From an uncultured Bacteroidales bacterium (GTDB taxonomy: Bacteria > Bacteroidota > Bacteroidia > Bacteroidales > UBA932), in NCBI GenBank assembly GCA_947179325.1, contig CAMXAU010000001.1, forward strand, positions 124,001 to 188,000: 64,000 nt of DNA, read 5' to 3'. Positions 18,530 to 27,384 of this stretch are shown piece by piece; position 1 is the first letter of the stretch; every line of letters begins with the position of its first letter. The notes beneath the pieces are model-generated. The model saw only the letters and a list, made by a program, of their open reading frames with translations. It did no database searches and was not told the origin of the DNA. The translations under genes and the position numbers were made by a program.

Positions 18530-20200
18530 ATGATTGGACATTTACTGGCAATTTCTTTGATTCTGACGGCTGTTGACTCCCTTGGTACAGCTGCGCCCGA
18601 TACTGTGGCTGCTGTACGGCTGGACAGTGCCGCCATTCCTGTGCCCGTGAATGTAGATGAAGTCATTTCTGATGTCACAGACGCTGCCGATACGGCAGAC
18701 TTCCGTCATGCTGTTGATACTCTTGACTATAGCCGGCCCATAGTCGATGACCCGAGAGTCTCCAGGCTGCTCGCGGAGGCCGATTCGCTCAGGAAATGCT
18801 ATGAATTCACCAAGGCTCTCGGGCTGTGCCGCCAGGCCATGGAATATACTTCAGATTCATTGAAGATACTTGAGATAGAGGATTGCCAGATATTCTGCGA
18901 GAACGGGGCGAACATGCTTGAGTACGCCTATATTCCGGCCGTCGTGGAAAGAAAACGTTTCCCGAAGGATGAATTCTTTCTATACTATCCTCTCGATGAC
19001 AGGGGCTGGCATCCTGTTTCCGGACAGGTCCCCGGATATGACGGCATACCGCAGGTCTTCTACGCCAGCGGTGACAGTGTGCAGGTGACTTCCGCAGACC
19101 TGGAACGCGTCTATTCCGTTGTCTCGGAAGACGGTAAAGCCATGTATTTCTCATCTGCGAGCCTTTATGGGATGGGAGGATATGACCTGTATGTCTCATA
19201 TTGGGATGAGCAGAAGTCCGGGTGGGGGACACCTGTGAATATGGGAATACCTTTTTCTTCGCCTTATGATGATTTCCTGTACGTAGATACTGAGGACAGC
19301 AGATATACGCTATTTGCATCGGACAGAGGGTGTCCTGCGGACAGCATAAATGTGTATGTGCTTGAATATGACAGCATGCCCATAAGGACAGCTGTAGTTG
19401 ATATTGCCCAGGTGAAGAAGCTTATGGAGCTGGAGCCTCAGGGTGAAGCCACTGTGCCCCAGGAAGACAAGGCAGAGGATGCAATGCCTGAAGACGAGGA
19501 CACTGCAAGGTATACGATGAAAATGGCGGAGGTCAGGGCTCTCCGTGATTCAATATATATGTACAACAAGGCGCTTGATGAGGAGAGAAGCCGTTTCGCG
19601 CTGAGTGATGATGTGGAAGAGCGTGCCAGGTTGACAGCAGAAATCCTCCGCAAGGAATCAGAGCTGCCGAAGCTTGGCGAATCCCTTGAACGTTCTGTCG
19701 CTGAACTGCAGAAGATAGAGATGGAGTTCCTGTTCAGCGGGATTTCAATTGACCCGGACAAGATAAGTACTGCAATTGATGCCCGTGAAAGTGTTGACAC
19801 CGATCCGGAGGTATATACTTTCGTGCGCAGGTCTCCTGGGGACACCATCACGGTAACCCCGATAGAGGTTGAGGAAGAATTTGACTACACGTTCATGATT
19901 CTTCCGGAGGGACGCTTCGCCCCGGACGGGAACCTGCCGGAAGGTGTTGTCTATCAGATCCAGGTCTTCAATGTCGGCAGAAAGGCTACTGTGTCCCAGC
20001 TCAAGGGCCTTAGCCCAGTCTTTGAAAAGGCGGCAGCCTCAGGACGGTACAACTATTCAGCAGGTCTCTTCACTTCGTATGCAGATGCAACCAGGGCCCT
20101 TGTGCGTGTGAAAAAGCTCGGCTTCAAGAATGCATATGTAGTAGCTTATCTGAATGGCACTTCTATTGCTGTATCGAAAGCCCGTGAATTGCAGAAATAG
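18530..20200 (+). CDS. exported PD40-like propeller protein with C-terminal SPOR domain
   Basis: A hydrophobic start is followed by a helical region (residues 60-130), a PD40/WD40-like segment (YSVVSEDGKAMYFSSASLYG, then GYDLYVSYWDEQKSGWG and FASDRG at about 195-270), an acidic and coiled-coil stretch (300-410), and a C-terminal SPOR domain (VVYQIQVFNVGRKATV to the end) of the kind that binds denuded peptidoglycan. Such proteins act in the periplasm, probably at septal or remodelled wall. A GTG three bases upstream at 18527 could also start it; the ATG is preferred. It is followed by an nfeD-like gene. Confidence 0.75.
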   Translation: MIGHLLAISLILTAVDSLGTAAPDTVAAVRLDSAAIPVPVNVDEVISDVTDAADTADFRHAVDTLDYSRPIVDDPRVSRLLAEADSLRKCYEFTKALGLCRQAMEYTSDSLKILEIEDCQIFCENGANMLEYAYIPAVVERKRFPKDEFFLYYPLDDRGWHPVSGQVPGYDGIPQVFYASGDSVQVTSADLERVYSVVSEDGKAMYFSSASLYGMGGYDLYVSYWDEQKSGWGTPVNMGIPFSSPYDDFLYVDTEDSRYTLFASDRGCPADSINVYVLEYDSMPIRTAVVDIAQVKKLMELEPQGEATVPQEDKAEDAMPEDEDTARYTMKMAEVRALRDSIYMYNKALDEERSRFALSDDVEERARLTAEILRKESELPKLGESLERSVAELQKIEMEFLFSGISIDPDKISTAIDARESVDTDPEVYTFVRRSPGDTITVTPIEVEEEFDYTFMILPEGRFAPDGNLPEGVVYQIQVFNVGRKATVSQLKGLSPVFEKAAASGRYNYSAGLFTSYADATRALVRVKKLGFKNAYVVAYLNGTSIAVSKARELQK

Positions 20201-20309
20201 CTTTTGGAATCTGTGTCACCGGTATCGGGACAGCTGCATATCCCAGGGGACCGGCGCTTCTGCAGATGACATGCTATTGGCTTTTGTATAGAATTTAAAC
20301 GGCTTAGCT

Positions 20310-20777
20310 ATGGGGTTTATTGTAACATTGATCATTGTCGGCACACTTCTTATCCTTGCCGAGATTTTCCTGCTGCCCGGAGTCGGGATGACAGGAGTCA
20401 TCGGGTTCCTGTGTCTTGCTGTGTCATGTGCTTGTGCATTCGATACTCTCGGGACAATACCGGGGCTGATTGTAACAGCCATAAGCTCATTGCTTTTCAT
20501 CGCCTTGATAGTATATGTCCTCAAAGTCAAGAGCTGGAGGAGATTCATGTTCCATAAGGCACCTGGCGCAGCAGATGCCGATGATGAGGATTCCATAGAA
20601 ATAGGAGACAAGGGACTTACATTGACAAGGCTTTCCCCAGCCGGTTCTGCAAGATTCGGAAATACAGTCTATGATGTGATTGCCCTGGAAGGGAAAATCG
20701 CGCCTGATCAAGAGGTTGAGGTGGTCTTGATCGAGAACAACAAGATAATTGTGCGCCCGTCCGGCTCCAGATTCTGA
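20310..20777 (+). CDS. NfeD-like membrane protein (short form, OB-fold C-terminus)
   Basis: The 155-residue product has three closely spaced hydrophobic helices in its first 75 residues (GTLLILAEIFLLPGVGMTGVIG is the typical NfeD start) and a soluble C-terminal OB-like fold (GDKGLTLTRLSPAGSARFGN, then VEVVLIENNKIIVRP). NfeD proteins partner SPFH/flotillin proteins in membrane microdomains. The short form lacks the ClpP-like protease half, and no flotillin gene lies beside it here, where a tRNA gene follows. Confidence 0.8.
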   Translation: MGFIVTLIIVGTLLILAEIFLLPGVGMTGVIGFLCLAVSCACAFDTLGTIPGLIVTAISSLLFIALIVYVLKVKSWRRFMFHKAPGAADADDEDSIEIGDKGLTLTRLSPAGSARFGNTVYDVIALEGKIAPDQEVEVVLIENNKIIVRPSGSRF

Positions 20778-20841
20778 AGGCATAAAAACAGTATTTGCAA
20801 AATTATTCTCCAGACTTGCTGATGTTGTGGCGGAGAAAATG

Positions 20842-20871
20842 TTGCAAAACAATAAATAATTAGTATCTTTG
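20842..20871 (+). promoter_or_regulatory. promoter of tRNA-Ser
   Basis: TTGC at 20842-20845 and TATCTTTG at 20864-20871 form a -33/-7 pair with normal spacing, about 50 bases before the tRNA. The box is identical to that of the tRNA-Gly gene in this window. Confidence 0.75.
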
Positions 20872-20921
20872 CAGTCCCGATTGAAAGAACGGGGAGGTTT
20901 TCAGCAGAGAACATCGGAATT

Positions 20922-21010
20922 GGTGAGATGGGTGAGTGGCTGAAACCAGCAGTTTGCTAAACTGCCGTACGTAATTACGCGTACCGGGGGTTCGAATCCC
21001 CCTCTCACCG
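20922..21010 (+). tRNA. tRNA-Ser (anticodon GCT)
   Basis: The acceptor arms GGTGAGA and TCTCACC pair, the anticodon stem-loop is GCAGT-TTGCTAA-ACTGC with anticodon GCT, a long variable arm (GTACG/CGTAC) is present as expected for serine tRNAs, and the T-loop reads GGGGGTTCGAATCCCCC. The discriminator is G and CCA is not encoded. It reads AGC/AGT codons. Confidence 0.96.
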
Positions 21011-21013
21011 CAG

Positions 21014-21048
21014 AAAGTGGCCTACAGATCTGTAAGCCACTTTTCTTA
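21014..21048 (+). terminator. terminator of tRNA-Ser
   Basis: AAAGTGGC (21014-21021) pairs with GCCACTTT (21036-21043) around an inner CTACAGATCTGTA stem, followed by a T-rich tail. Confidence 0.85.
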
Positions 21049-21118
21049 TTATATACCGCACCGGAATTTATGAATCCGTTGCCTAAAGTATTTAGTGTTC
21101 TATTAAAGCCAAATTAGC

Positions 21119-21733
21119 ATGGACTATCTGACCATTTCAACTATTATGATGGCATTAGTTGGGGGAATTGCAGGAGTTTTGGCGAACAGCCGGAAGAAAA
21201 CGGCTGATTCACGTCCGGCAAAGAACAGGAAGCCGGAGCCATTCAGAAGAGACAAGGCAGAATGGCAGTATGACGCTGCCTTGCGGGTATATTGCGACTG
21301 TATGGGAAAACTCCCGGAAGAATTAGAAGAATCAGATATCGCAGTCATATGGGATAATGCCTGTAACCACTGCTCTGTCTTTTTGACATGGGCTATCATG
21401 CGCGGATATTGTGGAGAGGTGCACTTGGCGGACGAACCTGATGCCGTAGAAAAGGTAAGGAGAAGGGAGATGACCGGGACAGAGTTCTTCATTACTTATT
21501 GCGACTACAGGCTATGGCGAGAAGATTTTGCCGAGAGCATCCTTCCTTTTGTAGATGATTATTATTTTGCCCGTTATCTGGACGCTTACAGCAAAACCTC
21601 CCGGGAGAAACTCAAGAAGTATCCTTTGACTTTCGGGTTCTCCTGGGAGGAATACGATGTTTTCGAAGCCGTTCTCGATAAGGACTATAGGCAATGGAAA
21701 TTCTGGAAACGTATGAAATTCTGGAAACCTTGA
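21119..21733 (+). CDS. hypothetical protein with N-terminal membrane helix
   Basis: The 204-residue product starts with a hydrophobic segment (MALVGGIAGVLA), then a basic linker and a soluble alpha-rich domain. The pattern HCSVFLTWAIMRGY recalls the xxFLAWxxxRG signature of a DUF7832-like group, but I cannot confirm it. It is a lone gene between the tRNA-Ser terminator and a convergent lipoprotein gene. Function is unknown. Confidence 0.6.
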   Translation: MDYLTISTIMMALVGGIAGVLANSRKKTADSRPAKNRKPEPFRRDKAEWQYDAALRVYCDCMGKLPEELEESDIAVIWDNACNHCSVFLTWAIMRGYCGEVHLADEPDAVEKVRRREMTGTEFFITYCDYRLWREDFAESILPFVDDYYFARYLDAYSKTSREKLKKYPLTFGFSWEEYDVFEAVLDKDYRQWKFWKRMKFWKP

Positions 21734-21755
21734 CCCGGCTTGACTGCAATGGTGT

Positions 21756-22196
21756 CTATTGCGCAGGATAATAAATCTTCCTGCCGGCTGCCTTCAGTTC
21801 ATCTACCTTCAGCTCAAAACAATATTCATAGAGATTGTCAGCCCTTATCTGCTCCCATGTGTATTCCGTCAGTGTCTCGACAGAAAAGATGTATAGCTTG
21901 ACTGCATCGTCAGGCTTATATGCCTCCGGTATCTCAAACTCAAGGAAAGAATATTTGCCTCCAGGAGATATATGCTGATGTTGATTGTAAATGGTAAGAG
22001 GCTTGTATTTAGGGAATATGGCTGTCTCAGTGTCGTCAGAGCTATGCGACGGAACCGGAATATACCATCCGATTACCTTCTCTGAATTATTGTAAAGTGT
22101 AAACATGTATTCTTCCGACCTGTTGTCACCGTAACATCCTGCCAGTGCATAAGCGGCAATGGCCAATAATATCCATATTTTAGTGAAATGTCTCAT
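21756..22196 (-). CDS. hypothetical lipoprotein
   Basis: A lipoprotein signal ends at Cys21 (AAYALAGC). The 146-residue body is beta-rich with a conserved-looking segment NNSEKVIGWYIPVPS. I know no family for it. It lies 28 bases downstream of an outer-membrane barrel gene on the same strand, so the two are probably co-transcribed and may act together at the outer membrane. Confidence 0.65.
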   Translation of the reverse strand: MRHFTKIWILLAIAAYALAGCYGDNRSEEYMFTLYNNSEKVIGWYIPVPSHSSDDTETAIFPKYKPLTIYNQHQHISPGGKYSFLEFEIPEAYKPDDAVKLYIFSVETLTEYTWEQIRADNLYEYCFELKVDELKAAGRKIYYPAQ

Positions 22197-22224
22197 AATC
22201 GCCAGTCTTATTGCGCCTTTCCGG

Positions 22225-23073
22225 CTATTTGCTATAATAGTTGTTGGTGTTCCTGTTGAATCCTATGTTCCAGCCTATGCCGAACCTTACATAGACAAGG
22301 CTTCCAACAGGGTTTGTACGTGAATTGTCTGAAATCAGCACTGTATCCAGGCGTTTGTTCTTATATGTCTCAAGGAGAGCCTCGTTCCAGCTTGATGGAG
22401 GAGGGGTCCTTGTCTCATATGTCTGCTGCCTGGATTCTATTCTGCCAGGCACTGCAACTGCTCCGGCTTCCGCCATAAAGAAAAAGTGCCTTCCTACGGT
22501 AAAGCAGACCTGTACGCTCGCCTCGATTGAGACGTAGTCCTTATTGCAGGCAGGATACATTATATAGATATGCTCAGGATCAAGATTCACATCAGGGCCG
22601 AATCTGTAATAGTCAAAATCAAATGTAGAATACGAAGTGTATCCTATACCGACGCGTGGCCTCAGGCTCCATCTCCCGAAATCATACCTGTATACTCCTC
22701 CAATAGAAACACCGGCGTAGTCTTCCAGTATTCTGCAGTTTCTGGCCTGGTAGGCAGCTCCCTTGTCCAGCAGGCTGAAATATTCCCCGGAAGAAAGCCC
22801 TTGCTCCATCAGGTTGAATCCTGCGTATATGCCGAAATGCCTGTCAAAGAAATATGAGTATCTCATGTTGAATGCACAGCCGCTTGAACTTGCCATGCTG
22901 AGCGCGTTGGGGTACCTGCTGCCGATTGTCCATGAAGGACCTGCGGATAATTCAACCGTGTTCCCGTATCCGTAGGGGAGAATGTCCTTCTTTTTCTGCG
23001 CATAACCGCTTCCGGACACGGCAAGCAATGCCAGGACGGATAATGCAGCATATAGTCTGATAGTGTTCTTCAT
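22225..23073 (-). CDS. predicted outer-membrane beta-barrel protein
   Basis: A cleavable signal peptide (LLAVSGSGYAQ) precedes about 255 residues of alternating amphipathic strands with many Tyr/Gly, such as YGNTVELSAGPSW, RHFGIYAGFNLME and VYVRFGIGWNIGF near the C-terminus. This is the pattern of small porin-like barrels (OmpW/opacity-like). It is first in a two-gene unit with the lipoprotein at 21756-22196. Substrate unknown. Confidence 0.65.
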   Translation of the reverse strand: MKNTIRLYAALSVLALLAVSGSGYAQKKKDILPYGYGNTVELSAGPSWTIGSRYPNALSMASSSGCAFNMRYSYFFDRHFGIYAGFNLMEQGLSSGEYFSLLDKGAAYQARNCRILEDYAGVSIGGVYRYDFGRWSLRPRVGIGYTSYSTFDFDYYRFGPDVNLDPEHIYIMYPACNKDYVSIEASVQVCFTVGRHFFFMAEAGAVAVPGRIESRQQTYETRTPPPSSWNEALLETYKNKRLDTVLISDNSRTNPVGSLVYVRFGIGWNIGFNRNTNNYYSK

Positions 23074-23168
23074 ATATATGGAATTTACTTGGTTATTATA
23101 ACACAGCCATTAGATGCGGATTAATGAGAAAATGTTGCTTGCCTGTCTGATAAATATGGTTATATTAA

Positions 23169-23732
23169 CTAAATCTCCATCTTTATATATGTATCGCCGA
23201 AGCATCGCATCTCCCTGTCTCCTTTGAAGCCTACAGAAGCATAATACTCTTTCAGATTTGCATATTCCTTGTCAACAATCAGGGTGACCTTCCCATATCC
23301 TCCTCTGCGGCCTCTCTCAATACCGTCAAGGAGCAGTTTCTTGCCTATCCCATATCCTCTGAAGGCAGGAATGATCGCCATCGTGTCAAGATAGAACTCT
23401 CCATCGCATGTCTCGGTCTCGGTGTCAGAAAGGTCAATCCCCAGCACCTTTTCCGCCATGCCGAATGTTAATTCCCTTGCATCGGCATAGCTTTCGCCAC
23501 CGTATGATATCAGGCACCCTACAGGAGTACCAGATATTGTCGCGACCCTTGCCTTCCTGTACGAATACAGAGTATTGTCCGCTCCGCATATCTCAGTAAG
23601 GAAGTCGTATGACCTCTGCTGCTCCTGGCTCATATGGGGGCTGAAATCATACAGCCCTATCGCTGCCATTGTGCATTTGGCTACAAGCGGAATATCTTCC
23701 GCTGTTGCGTCCCGTATTATTATATCTTTCAT
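23169..23732 (-). CDS. GNAT-family N-acetyltransferase
   Basis: A GNAT fold is visible: strand 1 IIIRDATAEDIPLVAKC, the strand 4 region LDTMAIIPAFRGYGIGKKLL with the acetyl-CoA pyrophosphate loop (R-G-Y-G-I-G-K), and strand 5 KVTLIVDKEYANLKEYYASVGFK. The acceptor substrate is unknown. The ATG at 23732 is chosen because an upstream ATG at 23750 lies in the T-tail of the terminator of the preceding gene, leaving no room for a transcript start of its own. Confidence 0.85.
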   Translation of the reverse strand: MKDIIIRDATAEDIPLVAKCTMAAIGLYDFSPHMSQEQQRSYDFLTEICGADNTLYSYRKARVATISGTPVGCLISYGGESYADARELTFGMAEKVLGIDLSDTETETCDGEFYLDTMAIIPAFRGYGIGKKLLLDGIERGRRGGYGKVTLIVDKEYANLKEYYASVGFKGDREMRCFGDTYIKMEI

Positions 23733-23751
23733 CAAGCTGGATTTATGCAAA

Positions 23752-23781
23752 AAAGCCCGGCTCGGTGATGAGTCGGGCTTT
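23752..23781 (-). terminator. terminator of the OmpA-like/TPR lipoprotein gene
   Basis: On the minus strand AAAGCCCGACTC pairs with GAGCCGGGCTTT around ATCACC and is followed by TT then GCAT. It is 20 bases after the stop of the gene at 23802-25445. Confidence 0.85.
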
Positions 23782-23801
23782 AAAGTCAGATAGATTGTCT
23801 G

Positions 23802-25445
23802 TTAGTTGAACTGAGCGAACTCAATGTCTTTAGCAGCCCTTGCAGCAAGCTCTTTGCATTTGCCTGCTTTCTCAAGGTTTGCCTTAACCTCGGCAGCCTT
23901 GCCCTGGCGTGCAGCGATGATAGCCTTGAGGTATGCGCTCTTAGGACAGTCGCATTTGATTGCTGCAGAAGCAGAAGCGAGGTCGTTTACAAGGATGTAT
24001 GCAAGTGCCTTGTTGCCACAGCATTTAGAGTCAGCGAACTTCGCTGCAGCTGCCTTGTAGTCTCCATTGAGGATGTCAACAACACCCTGGTTCTCCTTTG
24101 CAGCGCATGTGCCGGCAGCAGCGAAATATTTAGCAGCCTCTGCGATGTTGCCTTCCTGGAGAGCGACTACACCCATTGCATTCTGGTAGTCACCATCTTT
24201 TGTTACAACCTTGGCAAGTGCTTTCTTAGCCTTTGCAAGATCCTTGTCCTTGATGTACACAACAGCAGTGTTGTACTGTGCGCGCTCGCTGTTGAACTTC
24301 TCTACAGCCTTGCCATAGATCGCAACTTTGTCCTTGCTGTCCTTAACAAGGGTAGCAGCGCGGAGAAGAGCCTCCTCATCAAGTACATCTATGTTCTCGT
24401 CGATAAGCTTAAGAAGCTCCTCACTTGTATAGTTGGTGTACTCTACATTTGCGATGAACCTTGCACGGCGGAGTTCAGGGAGAACCTCTTTAGCAAGAGT
24501 CTTGTACACAGCAGACATGTTCTTGATCTCCTGCTCGCGGACAGCAGGGTCGCTGTACATTGAAAGAACGCGGATGATAAGGTCCTTGTCCTCGATGTTT
24601 GACTCAGCAACAAGCTCCTTGAAGCCTTCCCAGTCCTGGCCGATGCTCTGTACATTTACAGGAACGTCAAGGTTGTTCTTCTTTGTAACCTTGTTGAATG
24701 CCTTCTCTGCGCTCTTTGAACGTTTGTCAGAAAGCTTGTCATTAAGCTTCTCACCACCGTCCGGTGAAGCATATGCTACAACCTCAGTGCTCTTGAGGGC
24801 TTTGCGCTCGTTGTTCTGGATCTCTTCGAGAGCAGCCTGGAAGTCCTTTACAGACTGTGACCTGAGCTGGTTGTTCCTTACATCTGAGCTGTTGATCGTA
24901 TAGAGAATCTGTCCTTCAGCTGTCTGCTTGATGATCTCCTGGTAAGCATCCTTCTTGAAGTCAACCCTTCCATCCTGGTCAACAAGCATATATGTAGTGT
25001 TGGCGCCGTCAGCAACCTTTTTCGTAGGGAGCTCTGTGCTCTTGTTCTTGAGTGTCACAGTACCGCGGAGCTCAAGGTAGCATTTCTCCATGCCTGGTAC
25101 ATAGTTGAATGATACAGGTTTTGTAACAGTTGCACCGGCAGTAGGGACTACCTCATAGTTGTCCTTTACCTTCTCGCCCTGGAAATAGAAAGGTGCCATC
25201 TTTGCCTCACCGCCTTCATAGACGATTACTGGAGTTACCTCAAGGATAGCCTTAGGGTGGAAATATTTTTCCGGATAAGTTACAGATACAGTTGCATTGA
25301 TTTTTCCTGCAACAACCTCGAGAACAGCAGGATCGCTTGTTACGATCACGCTCTCAGCCTGCTCTGCCATTTTCTTCGGCGAGCTGCACGCAACAGCGGC
25401 AAGACCAAGAATGGCTGCAGCTACAGATTTGATACCTTTGTTCAT
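23802..25445 (-). CDS. OmpA-like and TPR-containing outer-membrane lipoprotein
   Basis: After a lipoprotein signal (LGLAAVACSSP) come a beta-rich N-terminal domain (residues 35-160), an OmpA-like segment (VVAYASPDGGEKLNDKLSDK, about 225-245, where OmpA family members carry their peptidoglycan contact), and a C-terminal helical repeat region (370-547) with TPR-like units such as YQNAMGVVALQEGNIAEAAKYF. The composition is Lys/Ala-rich and codon use is more biased than in its neighbours, as in highly expressed genes. It probably links the outer membrane to the cell wall. It has its own promoter and terminator. Confidence 0.75.
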   Translation of the reverse strand: MNKGIKSVAAAILGLAAVACSSPKKMAEQAESVIVTSDPAVLEVVAGKINATVSVTYPEKYFHPKAILEVTPVIVYEGGEAKMAPFYFQGEKVKDNYEVVPTAGATVTKPVSFNYVPGMEKCYLELRGTVTLKNKSTELPTKKVADGANTTYMLVDQDGRVDFKKDAYQEIIKQTAEGQILYTINSSDVRNNQLRSQSVKDFQAALEEIQNNERKALKSTEVVAYASPDGGEKLNDKLSDKRSKSAEKAFNKVTKKNNLDVPVNVQSIGQDWEGFKELVAESNIEDKDLIIRVLSMYSDPAVREQEIKNMSAVYKTLAKEVLPELRRARFIANVEYTNYTSEELLKLIDENIDVLDEEALLRAATLVKDSKDKVAIYGKAVEKFNSERAQYNTAVVYIKDKDLAKAKKALAKVVTKDGDYQNAMGVVALQEGNIAEAAKYFAAAGTCAAKENQGVVDILNGDYKAAAAKFADSKCCGNKALAYILVNDLASASAAIKCDCPKSAYLKAIIAARQGKAAEVKANLEKAGKCKELAARAAKDIEFAQFN

Positions 25446-25513
25446 TGTTCTATAAAGTTTAATGGTTTTTTAGTCTTTTTATGCCTTTTCCGTGCCAAAT
25501 GGCGCAATTCACG

Positions 25514-25521
25514 CAAATATA
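25514..25521 (-). promoter_or_regulatory. -7 box of the OmpA-like/TPR lipoprotein gene
   Basis: The minus strand reads TATATTTG, a full TAnnTTTG match, giving an untranslated leader of about 60 bases. Confidence 0.6.
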
Positions 25522-25606
25522 GTCATAATTTTAATTATTTTACCCCTGGAGTTTATATTTTCGACGCTTTTGAGGGAAACTGTTTAGATTTGTGCCATTA
25601 TATTCT

Positions 25607-25614
25607 TAACTTTG
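25607..25614 (+). promoter_or_regulatory. -7 box directly before the sigma-54 activator gene
   Basis: TAACTTTG ends only 7 bases before the ATG at 25622, so the transcript would start at or within a few bases of the start codon. A TTTG at 25589-25592 is a possible -33 element, at slightly short spacing. Confidence 0.5.
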
Positions 25615-25621
25615 TCGCATT

Positions 25622-26860
25622 ATGACCAGCCAGGAACTACAGACATTAAAGAATAAATTTGATATCATAGGCAACGACCCTGCATTGAACAGGGCCCTTG
25701 AGATTGCTGTTGCCATAGCCCCCACTGACTTGACCGCCCTTGTGACGGGAGAAAGCGGTGTCGGCAAGGAGAATATACCGAAAATCATACATCAGTTCAG
25801 CCATCGCCGGACAGGGAAGTACTTCGCTGTCAACTGCGGGGCGATTCCCGAGGGTACCATAGACTCGGAGCTGTTCGGGCATGAAAAAGGCTCTTTCACA
25901 GGTGCTTCTGAGATGCGAAAGGGATATTTTGAGGAAGCAGACGGCGGAACCCTCTTCCTTGACGAGGTCGGCGAGCTTCCGCTGCCGTCCCAGGCCAAGC
26001 TCCTGCGTGTCCTCCAGTCCGGTGAATTCATCCGTGTCGGCTCATCTAAGGTACTGAAGACGGATGTGCGTGTAATTGCTGCAACCAACGTCAACCTTGC
26101 ATATGCCGTGTCCAGGGGGAAATTCAGGGAAGACCTTTATTATAGGCTTAATGCAGTGCCGATAGTTATGCCTCCGCTGCGTGAACGGCAGGAAGACATA
26201 CATCTGCTTTTCAGGAAATTCGCATCAGACTTTTCCGAGAAATACGGCATGGGGAAGGCTGTCCTGTCTGCGGATGCCGTGGCCTACCTGAAAAGTTTCC
26301 GCTGGCCCGGGAATATCCGTCAGCTGAAGAATGTAGCCGAGACAGTGTGCGCCCTTGAAGCCCACAGGATAGCTGAAAGGAATGAAATTACAGCCGATGT
26401 GCTTGCCCTCTATATACCAAAGGATGATTCCAGCCTGCTGCCTGTCGTCTCTTCGCGCCAGTCCGGAGATGCGATGAACCCGGGGGAGAGAGAGGCTATC
26501 ATAAGGATGATATACCAGCTTCGCCAGGAAGTGGATTATCTGAAGGAAGTCATTTCGGGGCAGACACCGGCCCATGTGCCAGTGCAGCCGGCAAAGCTGG
26601 AGGCCCACACCGGACATCACGAGTGGGACGATGTGGCCGCACCGGGGGAAATATATTCCCAGGTGAGCCAGCCGGAACATTTCCATGCAATCGAGGAGCC
26701 GGATGAACAGGATGACATGGACCTGTCAATACATAAGGCAGGGGAAGACCTTATACGTAAGGCCCTTGAAAAATACAAGGGAAACCGGAAGCTTGCAGCA
26801 GCAGAGCTGGGCATATCGGAACGTACCCTCTACAGGAAACTAAAAAACATCGAGCAATGA
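25622..26860 (+). CDS. sigma-54-dependent transcriptional activator (AAA+ and Fis-type HTH)
   Basis: The 412-residue protein lacks a receiver or sensor domain and begins almost at once with the AAA+ core: Walker A GESGVGKE (about residues 43-50), the sigma-54 contact loop GSFTGA (GAFTGA in most families), Walker B GGTLFLDEVGE, and the sensor region FRWPGNIRQLKN. A linker of about 90 residues leads to a Fis-type HTH at the end (NRKLAAAELGISERTLYRKLK). It should remodel RpoN holoenzyme at -24/-12 promoters, controlled by expression or a partner protein. It is first in an operon with lptE, a TPR gene and secG, overlapping lptE by 4 bases. Confidence 0.92.
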   Translation: MTSQELQTLKNKFDIIGNDPALNRALEIAVAIAPTDLTALVTGESGVGKENIPKIIHQFSHRRTGKYFAVNCGAIPEGTIDSELFGHEKGSFTGASEMRKGYFEEADGGTLFLDEVGELPLPSQAKLLRVLQSGEFIRVGSSKVLKTDVRVIAATNVNLAYAVSRGKFREDLYYRLNAVPIVMPPLRERQEDIHLLFRKFASDFSEKYGMGKAVLSADAVAYLKSFRWPGNIRQLKNVAETVCALEAHRIAERNEITADVLALYIPKDDSSLLPVVSSRQSGDAMNPGEREAIIRMIYQLRQEVDYLKEVISGQTPAHVPVQPAKLEAHTGHHEWDDVAAPGEIYSQVSQPEHFHAIEEPDEQDDMDLSIHKAGEDLIRKALEKYKGNRKLAAAELGISERTLYRKLKNIEQ

Positions 26861-27384
26861 AGAACCTGACAGCAATATTGTCAGCAGCCTGCGCCGCGGC
26901 AGCGCTGCTTCTTTCCATCCCTCTGTTCCAGTCATGCGGGATATACTCGTTCTCAGGGACGTCTATCCAGCCGGATGTAAAGACTGTCACCATAGATTAT
27001 TTTGAATACAAGGCCTTGAGGGTGAATCCTTCGCTGAGCAATGAATTGACTGAGGCGATGAAGGACAAATTCCGCAAGCTTACAAAGCTTGAACAGGTTG
27101 ATGAAGGTGGAGACCTTGAGATCCAGGGCGAGATCATCGGGTATGATGTCAAGGCAATGGCCGTGACGGCAAATGAAGTTGCCGCGCAGAACAGATTGAC
27201 CGTAAATGTGAAAATATATTTCACAAACAGGAAATATCCGGAGGATGACTTCGAGAAGTCTTTCTCATCCTATGCGGACTATGATTCGATGACATCGCTT
27301 GATGCCGTGGAGTCCTCCCTGTGCGAGGAGATAATAGAGAAACTGTGTGAAGACATATTTAATGCAACTGTAGCAAACTGGTAA
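26857..27384 (+). CDS. lptE: LptE-like LPS-assembly lipoprotein
   Basis: The 175-residue product has a lipoprotein signal ending at Cys27 (LFQSCGIYSFSG) and the LptE-family pattern of Bacteroidota: GTSIQPDVKTVTIDYFEY near the start, LTEAMKDKFRKLTKLE, and GDLEIQGEIIGYD. LptE plugs the LptD barrel that inserts LPS in the outer membrane. ATGA overlap with the upstream activator gene and TAATG overlap with the next gene show translational coupling. Confidence 0.85.
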   Translation: MKNLTAILSAACAAAALLLSIPLFQSCGIYSFSGTSIQPDVKTVTIDYFEYKALRVNPSLSNELTEAMKDKFRKLTKLEQVDEGGDLEIQGEIIGYDVKAMAVTANEVAAQNRLTVNVKIYFTNRKYPEDDFEKSFSSYADYDSMTSLDAVESSLCEEIIEKLCEDIFNATVANW

